NCBI GenBank assembly: GCA_029237695.1
Contig: CM055274.1
Span: forward strand, 16,047,505-16,111,504
Length of the DNA: 64,000 bases
Direction: 5' to 3'
Source of the DNA: Conchocele bisecta
Lineage: Eukaryota > Mollusca > Bivalvia > Lucinida > Thyasiridae
Part shown: positions 41,047 through 51,692 of the stretch, piece after piece
How positions within the stretch are numbered: position 1 is the stretch's first letter
Layout of the letters: each line of letters opens with the position of its first letter
The notes under the pieces: model-generated
The model's input: only the letters and a program-made list of their open reading frames with translations
Databases searched by the model: none
What the model was told of the DNA's origin: nothing
Position numbers and translations under genes: made by a program

Positions 41047-42550
41047 GATTGGTCAGTAAGCGAGGCTTACGAAATACCCCCCGCGTGGGCCCAGGTACCC
41101 CTAAAATATGTAAAAATTTCCTAGTCTGTGGGCTTGTGATGTTGACTCTGGGATTAGCGTGAGCGACATGAACGTGAATTTGTCACAGGGTGGTAGAGGT
41201 CCATTGGAGCAATGAGTGTGTGAAATGTGAAACAGATCCGAGCAAGGAAATAGAAGTTATAACCGATTTCTCTGATGTTAAGTTTTGTAAAGCGACTACC
41301 GTATAACCTTGAATTAACGCCCCCGGAGGCGTTACATTTTACAAAAGGGGGTGGTGGGGGGGGGGGGGGTTTATTAGCCAGTAAAAAAAAGAAAAAAAAG
41401 AAAAAAAAAAACATTACCAAGGACCGCCAATTTCAAACACAAATAAGGATTTAAGGATTATTTGTGTTTGAAATGGCGTTAATTCGAGGTTATACGGTAT
41501 GTATGTGACGTTGACCTCGAGATCAGCGGGGATTTGTCACAGCATATGAAATATTAAGAATTTTCAATGAAAGAAATAGAAGTTATAACATATTTCTGTG
41601 ATGTTAAGTTTTGTAAAGAGACTAAGTATGTGTCCTTGACCTTGGGATCAGCTGGGGTTGGACAGTCGTAGATTTGTCACAGCATGATAGTACAACCTTA
41701 GAGGAATGCACAAGTGAAATAATAAGAATTTTCAATGAAGGAAATAGAAGTTATAACTTATTTCTCTGATGTTAATTTTTTGTAAAAGAGGACTAAGTAT
41801 TTTGACCTTGACCTTGGGATCAGCGGGGTTGGACGGTTGTGGATTTATTTGGCACAGCATGGTAGTAGAACCTTACAGGAATGCATGTGTGAAATATTAG
41901 CATTTTAGATGAGGAAATAGAAGTTAGAACAATATTTCTCTGATGTTAAGTTTTGTAAAGAGACTAAGTATTTGACCTTGACCATTTGACCATGACCTTG
42001 GTATCAGCGGGGGTTGGATGGTCGTGGATTTGGCACAGCATGGTAGTAGAGCCTTACAGGAATGCATGTGTGAAATATTAAGCATTTTAGATGAAGGAAA
42101 TAGAAGTTATAACAATATTTCTCTGATGTTAAGTTTTGTAAAGAGACTAAGTATTTGACCTTGGGATCTGCGGGGGTTGGACGTTCGTGGATTTGGCACA
42201 GCATGGTAGTAGAGCCTTACAGGAATGCATGTGTGAAATATTAAGCATTTTAGATGAAGGAAATAGAAGTTATAACTATATTTCTCTGATGTTAAGTTTA
42301 CGGATTAAGTATTTGACCTTGACCTTGGGATCTGCGGGGGTTGGACGGTCGTGGATTTGGCACAGCATGGTAGTAGAGCCTTACAGGAATGCATGTGTGA
42401 AATATGAAGCATTTTAGATGAAGGAAATAGAAGTTATAACAATATTTCTCTGATGTTAAGTTTACGGATGCACGGACGGATGCACGCACGGACGGACGGA
42501 CAACCTGACTCCAGTATACCCCCCACAACTCGTTGCAGGGGGTATAATGA
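41047..42550. repeat. Family Q tandem array, copy 2, with a nested MITE
   Basis: About eight 150-170-bp units bounded as at 33036-33842 (ATTGGTCAGTAAGCGAGGCT to GGGGGTATAATG). It is interrupted at 41299-41497. Confidence 0.8.
41299..41497. mobile_element. 199-bp TA-flanked MITE
   Basis: CCGTATAACCTTGAATTAAC and GTTAATTCGAGGTTATACGG termini with TA on both sides (41297-41298, 41498-41499). It contains GGTGGTGGGGGGGGG and an A/G-rich tract. Confidence 0.8.
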
Positions 42551-43156
42551 TTGACGTTGTATTGATATATCTGATATATACATTACAAGTATTTAAACAT
42601 TTTTACCGAGTGTACCATAATGACCGAAAAGTCTTGGTCCAAAATGTCCATAAACTGACAGACACTACAATCAAGTCGGGTCAGACGTTTGAGAGTAACG
42701 TCCCTTCGTTATGTTTTTGTTCAGATAGTAGAAAATCGTATATTTTTATCATTTTCCCTTCGCTGAATAATACTTGCCTTTATTAAACGCCCACCCAGGA
42801 CTTCGGAGCCAGTGGTGATTCTAATAGACGCCCGGGCGTCTATTAGAATCTTTACGGTACACCTGTCCCAACATCCACATTAATCCCAGCAGTTATCAGT
42901 CATCAGGTAAGTGGTTTGCTATGCAGCATTGTTTTCGACATCTGGCGGGCAAATGTTTAAACGTAGCTTCAAACGCTTGTCACTGATTAAGACTGATAAA
43001 AAATGGATTCAACCAACCAACATGAAATGGGTGTGGCTTCATTGATTTCAGAATACACCTGTCCCAAAATCCACTCCCCTATTTCCCAGCAGTCAAATCA
43101 GTGGAGAAGTTGTTTGCTATGCCGGACAATTAAGGCCGTCCTTAAAAAATTGTTTG

Positions 43157-43425
43157 TTTCCTGTAACCCGACCCAGAATTTTAGAAGTGGGTTGGTCGGT
43201 AGGCAATTTCTTTTTTTTTCTGTCACATGACATATTGAATTTAAAAATTATTAATATTACAAAGGTAGAGATTATATTAACCCTTTTAACCCACTGTAGC
43301 AGTAAATTGAAAAAAAATATAATAAATTAAAAAAAAAAAAAAAAAAAAAAAATTGTAAACGAAATTGCAATAAAAAAAATCGGGTCGCACCGTTTTTAGC
43401 GGGTCGGTCGGGTTACAGGAAACGG
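43157..43425. mobile_element. Short element with TTTCCTGTAACCCGACC ends
   Basis: GTTTCCTGTAACCCGACC at the left and GGTCGGGTTACAGGAAAC at the right are exact inverted termini. The interior is largely A-rich (24-A run near 43330). It lies inside the P-unrelated host duplication described at 42858-43240. Confidence 0.7.
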
Positions 43426-43994
43426 AGATATAATTATGGATGGCCTAATGACATCCGGCGGCATCCGTTTGAACATAGTTACACACGTGTGTCACTGATT
43501 ATGGCAGCTCAAAACAAAGAATTAATTTCATCTCGAAATTGTCAAAGCACAAGTACATTGTATGCTTAACTGACACATATCTGCAATACATTGCAGAATC
43601 AATCTACGAAATGTCGCAGACATTCTGTAGCAAAACAAGACATTTTGTAACAAAATACCAATTAACATGTAATTCCTAATTTTTTCTAATTCTGGCTCGG
43701 TTGTCTGTTTGACCGCGAATTTCAACCGACTGCTGCACAGACCGTCCTCGCCCACGATTGCAACCAATGTATAAATAATCCAAGTATAACTAGGAGAATG
43801 AGTAATCACGATTAACAAATATATTAAATGATAAAAACAAAGAAATTATGCAACAAATAAATTAATAAAATTAACATATCCATTTCACTTATTTAGCAGT
43901 GAAAGGGTTAAGCAATACACTGTACTGTACCAGAAACGTTTCATTATCACAGCAACTGGCAACTGACGTGAATATAAAACTTCTGGAGCAGGTA

Positions 43995-44270
43995 TTCCAA
44001 ATTTGTGCTTGAAATCAGGAAGTTTGATTGGTCAAAGCTGAGCTGAGCTCAGAGTATGCCGATCAAACTGCTTTATTATCACTGTAGAATTTGAGAAAAT
44101 ACTCAAAAAGTTGAATAATCATGACCTGTGTTAAGTCTCGGCCAACCAAACTACTTGATTTTGATTGCAAAATTTGAAGAAACAGTCAGAAAGTAGCGTT
44201 CACAAGCTGTGCTCAGTCTCGACTCATGAAACTGCTTCATATTGAGTACAGAAAAATTACCCAAGGATCC
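43995..44270. repeat. Diverged hairpin repeats, CAGGAAGTTTGATTGGTC type
   Basis: Three degraded arms related to 18776-19530 (GAAATCAGGAAGTTTGATTG, TCTCGGCCAACCAAACTACT, TCATGAAACTGCTTCATATT). Non-coding. Confidence 0.55.
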
Positions 44271-44400
44271 TGTGACACATGAAGGGTTAATTCCCTAATT
44301 ATCGTACAAGCCCTTACCTATTATAACATTACACCAGGATCCTGTGACACAGGGCTCGACTGGGTGTTTGAAGGAATAGTCCAAGACAAGACTAGGTCAT
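44262..44400 (-). pseudogene. Partial duplicates of the host exon end
   Basis: 44326-44395 repeats the 3' end and splice-donor region of the exon at 44685-44874 (plus-strand text AGCCCTTACCTATTA, GGATCCTGTGACAC, GGGCTCGACTGG). A shorter scrap (GGATCCTGTGACACATG) is at 44265. The copies lack an open exon, so they look like decayed tandem duplication. Confidence 0.55.
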
Positions 44401-44431
44401 ATATTTAGGGGTGGAAGGATTGATTTTCTAA

Positions 44432-44668
44432 TTAACCCTTATATTGTATAATTAAATTTTGTTGTCTGCTGATTATTTTCTAGAGTTCCATTTTTATCAT
44501 CAAAAACATGTTTTGACAGCACTGTAGAATCATTTCCAATGGATTCTAAAGTGCAGCCAAACCATGTTTTAATGAGAAAAAGAAAAAAAATCCAAAATCC
44601 AAAATATAAATAACAGCAGACAACAATTTTTGTTTGCCACATTCTAAAGGAAGGCAAATTTTTAATCA
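44432..44668. mobile_element. Family B element copy 7, right end decayed
   Basis: TTAACCCTTATATTGTATAA at the left; central AGAATCATTTCC/GGATTCTAAAG; the right arm ATAACAGCAGACAACAATTT is recognisable but its TTAA end is eroded. Confidence 0.65.
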
Positions 44669-44684
44669 ACCAACAAGCCCTTAC

Positions 44685-44874
44685 CTATTATTTCCCAGTT
44701 GAAACATCACACCTGGATCCTGTGACACTGGGCTCGACTGGATGTTCTTGAGGGCGATATTCTCACTGGAGTCGCGCTTTGTGGTGACCTGCGACTGGGA
44801 CCGTGACAGCGAGTTGTTACTGCCCATGTTGACTGGTCGTCGTTTCAGCTCACCCACCCCCGCAGAAAGCATAC
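44685..44874 (-). CDS. Host gene, internal coding exon
   Basis: A 190-bp minus-strand exon: acceptor ...TGTTCGTAG, then 62 full codons (GMLSAGVGELKRRPVNMGSN, ending DPGVMFQLGNN), then AG and donor GTAAGGGC. It starts in phase 1 and ends in phase 2. Joined to the exon at 32821 it makes an AGT serine codon with no frame break. Content is polar, basic and serine-rich (SNNSLSRSQSQVTTKRDSS), a likely disordered, phosphorylatable region. The gene family is not recognised. Upstream exons would lie to the right and were not identified. Confidence 0.65.
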
Positions 44875-44929
44875 CTACGAACACAGAGTAAATGTGGCCT
44901 GGGAATTGGGAGCTGATGTTTCACAAGGG

Positions 44930-45312
44930 TGATTTATTTAATGGTGTTTAACAGCCAGGGATCGGTTGCTCAAAGCTTCTGTTAAGCTAACAGAGGTTTT
45001 GAGCAACCGGGCCCTGTCAACAACAAAGCTCATTTTAGGTTCCAGTTAACAGGGTCGGATCACATATTTCACCTGTTGTGATGGGGAAAAAATCCCAAAA
45101 TCAGAACTGAATATCAGAATTTCAGTAAGGAAAGTGAAAGCGAATGGGTTTACGGTCCCAGTAACAGTTAAGGTCAATTTCAGTAAGGAAAGTGAAAGCG
45201 AATGGGTTTACGGTCCCAGTAACAGTTAAGGTCAATTTCAGTAAGGAAAGTGAAAGTGAATGGGTTTACGGTGCCAGTAACAGTTAAGGTCAATTTCAGT
45301 AAGGATGAATCT
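44930..45312 (+). repeat. Diverged family P copy with a hairpin and 58-bp triplication
   Basis: P text (ATTTAATGGTGTTTAACAGC) is interrupted by a hairpin (44955-45012, CGGTTGCTCAAAGC / TTTTGAGCAACCG, ends CAGGG/CCCTG). It then has AAATCCCAAAATCAGAACTG, then three 58-bp units at about 45117-45295 with AGTGAAAGCGAATGGGTTTA and CCAGTAACAGTTAAGG. It continues past the family U insertion (GAATCTCGTCATTAAATT at 45706). Confidence 0.7.
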
Positions 45313-45705
45313 CAGAGCTCCAGATAAGCTGCGTATTTGCTTAAATACCCATTTAAATTTGCTAAAAACCCAATTGAAATCATAAGTAGCGAGTATCAAA
45401 AAGCAACAAAAAATGTGTGGTACCTTTATCATGCTGCAGAAAACAATAAACAGACCACAAATATAGCAGTTTTCTTATTTTCCATGAAAACACATTCTTG
45501 TTTCATTAGAATTGTCTCCAAGGAGACAATTTTAATGAAATGCAAAGACATGTTTTCATTTCGAAGCAAACTATTCAAGAAATGCTGTCTGCTGATGTGT
45601 AAACAGTAGTGTGATTTTATTTTACCCAATTGAAATTTTGAAATACCCAATTGCTTTAGAAATGAGTGACAATACTCAATTAATACTTCCTTATCTGGAG
45701 CCCTG
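45313..45705. mobile_element. Family U element, copy 2
   Basis: CAGAGCTCCAGATAAGCTGC and CTTATCTGGAGCCCTG termini with GAATCT duplicated on both sides (45307-45312, 45706-45711). The central near-palindrome is ATTGTCTCCAAGGAGACAAT. About 80-90% alike by eye to copy 1. Confidence 0.82.
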
Positions 45706-45976
45706 GAATCTCGTCATTAAATTCAGAATTTGCAAACTCTCAACCAACCCACCAATGTGAATGATTATATTGCCGTGACTGGACAAATGGGGCGTACAGC
45801 ATTTGTGCAATCTGCATGCTTACCAACCAATACAGCATTCCTGTGGCATTGTAGGGAAATATTGTACTGTTTGATAAAAGCATGCTGGGTATAAGACCTA
45901 CATCATTATATAAACATAAAATCTCACGTAACATTTTTCTGTCTAGAAGCATGTGACCATATATACGGTTAACATC

Positions 45977-46222
45977 TTAACCCTTACACCGCGATCTTAA
46001 TTTTTTGTTGTCTGCTGTTTTTATTCTATTTTCCATTTTTATCATCAAAAACATGCTTTGACAGCACTTTAGAATTTACAACATGCTTTGACAGCACTTC
46101 AGAATCATTTCCATTGGAAATGATTCTGAAGTGCTGTCAAACCATGTTTTTATTGAGAAATAAGGCAAGATATAAAAGCAACTGCAGACGACAATTGTTG
46201 TGTGTAGCGGTCTAAGGGTTAA
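45977..46222. mobile_element. Family B element copy 8
   Basis: TTAACCCTTACACCGCGATC to GTAGCGGTCTAAGGGTTAA, TTAA at both ends; central AGAATCATTTCC/GGAAATGATTCT, with an extra partial arm duplication. Confidence 0.78.
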
Positions 46223-46544
46223 TTTCATAAAACAAACTTTACCTCAAACTGACACAAAGCCTACATATACATGTGTTTTATAGCAAGCCTTATGTCTTAG
46301 ACTTATCTTATATTTAAGGGTAGGAATTGGCTCGAGGACCTTCCAAACCTGGGCATTGAAGCCCAAAAAATGGCAGGCCAATGACTGTTGGCCCGTTTGT
46401 TTTACGAATTTACCAATATCTGCCATACAGTCGAAATATGTGCATTAAATGAAGGAGGCAATGAGGCGGTTAATTTAACCTAGCTAGTTCATTCTCCTAT
46501 CGCACGAAGCCGGTATGTAAGACCGTGAAAAAGGCTGAGTGTGA

Positions 46545-46975
46545 GTGCATGTGTTTGTTTGTTTGTTTGTTTGTTTGTTTGTTTATTGGTGTTTAACGGC
46601 CTATCAACAGCTAAGGTCATGTAAGGCCGGGCAAACGGGTTCGATCCCATTTTAACCTGCTGCATTGGGGGGAAAATCCCAAAATCAGAACGGAATATTT
46701 ACATCGAGATGAAATATATTCAGCTCTGAAATTAGAATAACCTGACCTGGTGCCAGGTCCATACCACACCGAAGTCACTTGGCCCCTTCCCCTAAATGGG
46801 ATTACAAATAATCGTAATAATCACATAAGGTATATAACAAGATTTAACTGTCACATACAAAATGCCAAACAAGTATGTGAGGGCCAAACAATGTCTCCAT
46901 TCAGAATTCCAATAAGGATGAACCCCGATCATTAAATTACCCATCGCGTGCTCCCACCTGCCACCCACGTGCGAG
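46545..46975 (+). repeat. Family P copy 7, near full length
   Basis: It begins with (GTTT)n, then TATTGGTGTTTAACGGCC, and follows all family landmarks to CTCCCACCTGCCACCCACGT. It is the best preserved copy. Confidence 0.8.
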
Positions 46976-47069
46976 TGCATGTGATATATGGAGACTCAGC
47001 CGTAACAGTGTACACCATATGATGATGATATTTGACGGTTGGTCAGGGTAAACATATCAGGCAGGGAAA

Positions 47070-47262
47070 TAGAGAATAGTAGGTTAGTGCCGTGAATGGG
47101 AAAAAATATCTGGCAAGGCTCAGGAAACGGGATGGGCGAGGCTCTGCCGAGCACATCCCGTTTCCGTGCCGCGCCAGATATTTTTTCACATTCACGGCAC
47201 TAACCTACTATTCTATTAATCCTGTCAACACCTACATATGCACTGTGTTGACGGGATAATGA
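47070..47262. mobile_element. Family L fold-back, copy 2
   Basis: The hairpin at 47070-47215 matches 27046-27190 at all but a few bases. It is followed by a shortened CCTGTCAACACC...GTGTTGACGGGATAA unit. Confidence 0.8.
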
Positions 47263-47909
47263 TCGATATTGGTTTATGCAAAGTATGATGTAATATGTTT
47301 TCGGGCCCAGCTACTGTCGTTTCTCGGCTTATCATTATATACGTGTTGCTATTATTCGAGTTTAGGTGCTGCGTTCATCTGTTGTTATTTAGATGACAAT
47401 GTATTTCACATATTCTGAAGACGAAAGAAGAAGAGAAGATAATACACGGCGGTATAGTAATTGATTAGGAAATGGTCACGTACCATACCGCCGGTCATGG
47501 TCCAAAATTTCAAAGTTTGATTTCAGACGAGGCAGATTAGTCAATAATGTTTAATCAGAGAAATGCGGGCGGCCAATTCCGGGTCTAAACTGCATTACTC
47601 CGTGAGATGAATGGTGAGGAAACCGGAGTACCCGGGGAAAACCACCTCCTCCGGCAAGTAATGACAAGTCAGTCACAAGTCAGTCAAAACAATTAATCAC
47701 ATACTAGGAATAGGAATGATGTAATGCTAAGGCCATGCCATTGTTTTTCTTTAAGCGTCCACTTATTAAGTGTAAATTCATGAATGAATTTATAACTGAG
47801 ACAAGTCCCAAATCAATTTTCATATTACCAGTAAATAGTATAAAATGGCATACACAGTGTGTTTGTTTTTTCATAGAACCACTCTCAAAACCTACCAGCA
47901 CGCGGACGC

Positions 47910-48122
47910 TTAACCCTTAGCCTGCTGAATTAAATGTTGTCGTCTGCTGTTTATGTTTTATTTTCGATTTTTCTCATCAAAAACATGGTTTGACAGCACT
48001 TTAGAATCATTTCCATTGGAAATGATTCTAAAATGCTGTCAAACCATGTTTTTATTGAGAAACAGGGCAAAAAATAAAGCAACAGCAGACGACAGTTTCG
48101 CGATCAGCAGGCTAAGGGTTAA
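47910..48122. mobile_element. Family B element copy 9 (complete)
   Basis: TTAACCCTTAGCCTGCTGAA to CAGCAGGCTAAGGGTTAA, exact inverted ends on TTAA, with a perfect AGAATCATTTCCA/TGGAAATGATTCT centre. Confidence 0.85.
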
Positions 48123-48369
48123 CAAAGGAAGAACTTGCTATGGCCTAATGTATAGGATGATAATGTTCTTGTAATATACAGATGACAAAATGTGCGCAAA
48201 ATATTCAAAGAATCTCAAATAATATTGCATTATCAGATGAAGACATAGAAGCATTAAATACAGACAGTTTTCTGGGTAGAACAATTCAACACACAGTTTT
48301 ATATGGAAAATGAAAATATTAGCCAACTTTCTTTGCCTGTATTCCGAAAGGAATGGGTTAAAGGAAATG

Positions 48370-48620
48370 TTAAAGAGATGATTGATGGGTGCTTAATGGC
48401 CTATCAAGAGCAAAGGTCATTTAAGGCTGGGCCAACGGGTTCGGTCCTGTATTTAACCTGCTGCATTGGGGGAAAATCCCAAAATCAGAACAAAATATTT
48501 ACATCAACATTTATATTCAGCCCTGAAATAAGAATAACATGACCTGGTGCCAGGTCCATACCACACCAAAGTCACTTGACCCCTTCCCCTAAGAGTAATA
48601 GATTACGAATAATCGTCAAA
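48370..48620 (+). repeat. Family P copy 8, truncated
   Basis: CTTAATGGCCTATCAAGAGC through GGTGCCAGGTCCATACCACA and ATTACGAATAATCGT. The tail is lost. Confidence 0.7.
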
Positions 48621-48749
48621 GAGATGAAAAATTTCATATATACCCTAGGCATCAACAAATAATTGTAATACATTGCCCGCGGCCATAAAATATGTACCCA
48701 GTACATATATGTACTAACAAATACACATTACAATGTGTAGAACAAAGCT

Positions 48750-49132
48750 TGAAGTAACAGTCCGAGGTCTATAAATACATTAACCCTTTCCCTGTTTTGC
48801 GATATTTCGACTCATCCAAATGCAAAACATCTGAATAAAAGAATCAAATGCTGGGTCAAATGATGGTTAAATTATCTGATAGAGTAGAAAACATTGTGGG
48901 AAAAGGAGAAATTGCTTGTTACAAGCAATTTCTCCTTTTCCCACAATGTTTTCTAAAGACATCTTCTGCAGAGGCGTGAAAAGTCGTCTCTATCAGGGAA
49001 AGGGTTAAATATGCCTAAAAGCATCAATAAATGAAAAAAATATAATTTTTTTTTCATTTATTGATGCTTTTAGGCATATTTAATGTATTTATATTTTGTT
49101 CATTTATTGATGCCTCGGTCCGTTACTTCAAC
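48750..49132. mobile_element. Nested fold-backs, including family X (TTAA-flanked)
   Basis: Outer arms GAAGTAACAGTCCGAGG (48752) and CCTCGGTCCGTTACTTC (49114). Inside are family X (48780-49008; TTAACCCTTTCCCTG to CAGGGAAAGGGTTAA, hairpin ACATTGTGGGAAAAGGAGAA and complement) and a second hairpin (about 49008-49085; TATGCCTAAAAGCATCAATA and complement). Confidence 0.75.
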
Positions 49133-49236
49133 CTGTGGTGTAGAAGGTGCCCATCCCGTTACAACCAGGATGGTAATGTTCTACTGCCAACTAGACTAAC
49201 AATGAGAAGCCTTCAAACAAACACTGGTACGTACAT

Positions 49237-49482
49237 ATGAGACACGCCATGTGATTTTGTACCTTCGGACATCTGCGTAATTTCATTAAACACGTTTACA
49301 AAATTTTTCATAAATAAAGTCAAAAGTTGACAAAGTTTCAGAGTATATGCGGAATATAATTCCGCATGTACTCTGAAAATCTTGTCAACTTTTGACGCCA
49401 TTTACGGAAAATATTGTAAATTTAGTAAACATGTTTCATGAAATTACGCAGATGTCCAAAATCATATGGCGTGTCTCATATT
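49237..49482. mobile_element. 246-bp fold-back element
   Basis: Long arms ATGAGACACGCCATGTGATT...ACATCTGCGTAATTTCAT and complement (49440-49482), continuing inward to CAAAAGTTGACAAG/CTTGTCAACTTTTG and a GCGGAATATAATTCCGC pivot. It has several mismatches and no gene. Confidence 0.75.
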
Positions 49483-49794
49483 ATAGAGTAGGTGGACGTA
49501 AAACAGGGTCAGGCCCACAGGCCCATACCATCCTACGAGGAATGAAGCAAAGGTAAGTAGGGCAAACTACCAAATACAAATGAAGGGGTCAGTAGAAAAG
49601 GGACCCTTTTTCCACTGACTCTTCAAATCTTGACACCACAAAAGCATTCTGTCTGTCCAAACCCTACAATACTTGTTGGTATCTGTAAACAGTATAGAAA
49701 CTGATTCAATCTAAACAATGTCAATAAAAACATCTTTTAAATTATGACAATAAATTGCCCATTAGAATGTGTTTTCATGTTTTTTGGAAATGAA

Positions 49795-49937
49795 AATGGA
49801 AATGATTCTGAAGTGCTGTCAATGCATGTTGTAAATTATTCTAAAGTGCTGTCAAAGCATGTTTTTGATGATAAAAATGGAAAATAGAAAATAAACAGCA
49901 GACGACAAATAAAATAAAATTGTGGTCTAAGAGTTAA
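49795..49937. repeat. Family B element, right half
   Basis: From GGAAATGATTCTGAAGTGCT through CAGCAGACGACAAATAAAA to GTCTAAGAGTTAA. The left half is replaced by unrelated AT-rich sequence. Confidence 0.6.
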
Positions 49938-50320
49938 GCAAAAAATTAAAAAAGTAGCAAAATCACACATACTCATATACCAAAGTGTATTACAATCTAT
50001 AGACATATCGTTCATGACCTTAACATGTCAAGAGAAGGGATAATAGGGTATTGTTTTATCAGATTGGACTAATTATGTCACACTCAATCACAGTCGTGAC
50101 ATCCATGTTTCAGTCATATCTACACCGTTTACAGGTACAACATACATATAACTACTACATTTCATTAATTAACCAACATGTTTCCCAATCTAAGTTCTAG
50201 ACATTCAACAGGACAGTATGGGCAGGGTATATACAGATCACCAACATTGCCTCATTTCAAAGGCTGAATCAACTAGAAAGTTGGTAAATCGACAGATGCT
50301 CACCGGTGCAAACGTAACTT

Positions 50321-50518
50321 TTAACCCTTACTACGCTGAATTAAATGTTGTATTCTGCTGGAAATGTTTTATTTTTAATATTTCTCGACAAAAACCTGGT
50401 TTTGACAGCACATGAGAAACGATTCTCATGTGCTGTCAAAACCAGTTTTTTGTTAAGAATTAAAGCAAAATGAAAAACAGCAGACGGCAATTTCCGTCAA
50501 CAGCGTAGGAAGGGTTAA
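50321..50518. mobile_element. Family B variant with different core
   Basis: TTAACCCTTACTACGCTGAA to AGCGTAGGAAGGGTTAA on TTAA. The core hairpin is CAGCACATGAGAA/CGATTCTCATGTGCTG. Confidence 0.75.
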
Positions 50519-50539
50519 CATGGAGACAAGCTCAGTCAT

Positions 50540-50890
50540 TCAGAAAAATAAATGGCAATTATTATGACACTGGTCATGTGACATACGTGGATTTTGAACT
50601 CATCTGAGATATAGTCAATTTATGTTCACAAAGTTTGGTGGAAATTGGACTTTTCGAGTTATCACAGTCACAAGCTCAGACAATCAGAACAATCAAAGGG
50701 CAACAACTCTGAAACTGGTCATGTGACATTTTTTTAACTCATCTAAGATATTGACTGTAAATGAAATGTTGACAAAGTTGCTGGAAATTGGACTTAAACA
50801 TTTCGAGTTATCACAGTCACAAGGATAGTGTGGATGCCGGACGGACAAAGAGCTAATTATATGCACCCAAATTTTGTTCAGGTATAAACC
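50540..50890. repeat. Two-unit tandem, about 150 bp
   Basis: AACTGGTCATGTGACAT, AACTCATCTGAGATAT and TTCGAGTTATCACAGTCACA recur at about 150-bp spacing, ending in GGACGGACAAAGAGCTAATTA. Confidence 0.65.
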
Positions 50891-51036
50891 TTTATCGATC
50901 AGACTGTGCAGATGTAAGCTTATCTGGGTCTAGACTAGTCGCATTGTCAAAATTATACCATATATCATGCAGTCTTTCATCAATGATTGAACACAATGGG
51001 GCTTATGGTTTATGGCCATTGCAACCAACGGTACAG

Positions 51037-51219
51037 AGGGCCGTTTCACTAAACTTAGTACGATTAAAATGTTTGTAAGTGCAAAATTATGATAGTCTGT
51101 ATGTTTGCCATTGACATAGGCTGTTCAATAAATATAAATCCATTAATTGAAATTTCCAGACTATCCTAAATTTGCGCTTACAAACATTTTAATCGTAATA
51201 AGTTTAGTGAAACAGCCCC
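51037..51219. mobile_element. Family H MITE copy 11
   Basis: GGGCCGTTTCACTAAACTTA and AAGTTTAGTGAAACAGCCCC ends. The palindrome is almost fully deleted. CAG follows on the right; the left flank has drifted. Confidence 0.7.
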
Positions 51220-51240
51220 CAGGTTATTATCAGACTGCTG

Positions 51241-51457
51241 GGGGCCGTTTCACTAAACTTCTTACGACTAAAATGTTCGTAAGTGCAAAATTATGATAGT
51301 CTGTAAATGTCACATTAACAGTGTTTTCTTGTAAACAATTGTTGGATTTACATTTATTGAGCTCAGTAAATGTAAATCCATCAATTGAAATTTCCAGACG
51401 ATCCTAAATTTTCACTTACGAACATTTTAGTCGTATGAAGTTTAGTGAAACGGGCCC
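51241..51457. mobile_element. Family H MITE copy 12
   Basis: It is flanked by CTG on both sides (51238-51240, 51458-51460), with GGGGCCGTTTCACTAAACTT and GTTTAGTGAAACGGGCCC termini. The central palindrome is shortened. Confidence 0.82.
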
Positions 51458-51533
51458 CTGAAGTGTGCCAATGGAACTGGATCTCAGATGGCCTCAACTG
51501 CCTCAATCCCCATTTCTTCAGTCACTATCACAT

Positions 51534-51692
51534 TTAACCCATTTCTTGCTGAGGATACACTTTCATTTGGGAAAATCATAAATATTTTCTTATAGGTATA
51601 TGTCGCAACATATACATATACATGTACTTTCAGTGAGAAATAAAAAAATTCATACCAGTGAAGGTGTATTCCGCATGTAATGAATGGGTTAA
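51534..51692. mobile_element. Family C element copy 5 and adjoining family B left half
   Basis: TTAACCCATTTCTTGCTGAG to GTAATGAATGGGTTAA on TTAA. Four bases later a family B left arm starts (TTAACCCTTAGAAAGCAGGA, 51697) and runs to about 51850 without its right end. Confidence 0.7.

Larger units (their letters stand above)
40479..42857. mobile_element. Family R element, 2,379 bp, TA-flanked, carrying a Q array
   Basis: Termini CCGTAAAGATTCTAATAGAC and GTCTATTAGAATCTTTACGG are inverted with TA on both sides (40477-40478, 42858-42859). The interior has further AATAGACGCCC/AATAAACGCCC repeats and a nested family Q array (41047-42550). No intact transposase frame is present. The flanks match an uninterrupted paralogue at 43026-43080, confirming the insertion. 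Confidence 0.85.
32822..44684. other. 11.9-kb intron of the host gene
   Basis: It is bounded by the donor after the 44685 exon and the acceptor before the 32821 exon. It contains families C, Q, O, P, H, B, R and others listed separately. Stretches with nothing recognised: 33843-34107, 34411-34925, 35349-35545, 37218-37408, 37619-37807, 37999-38319, 39236-39377, 39600-39732, 40026-40430 and 43426-43994. Additional exons were sought but none had convincing splice sites plus coding bias. Confidence 0.55.

Noticed and set aside
43528..43818. 96-aa minus-strand frame, possible further host exon
   Set aside because: Borders lack a convincing acceptor/donor pair and composition is not clearly coding; not strong enough to list.
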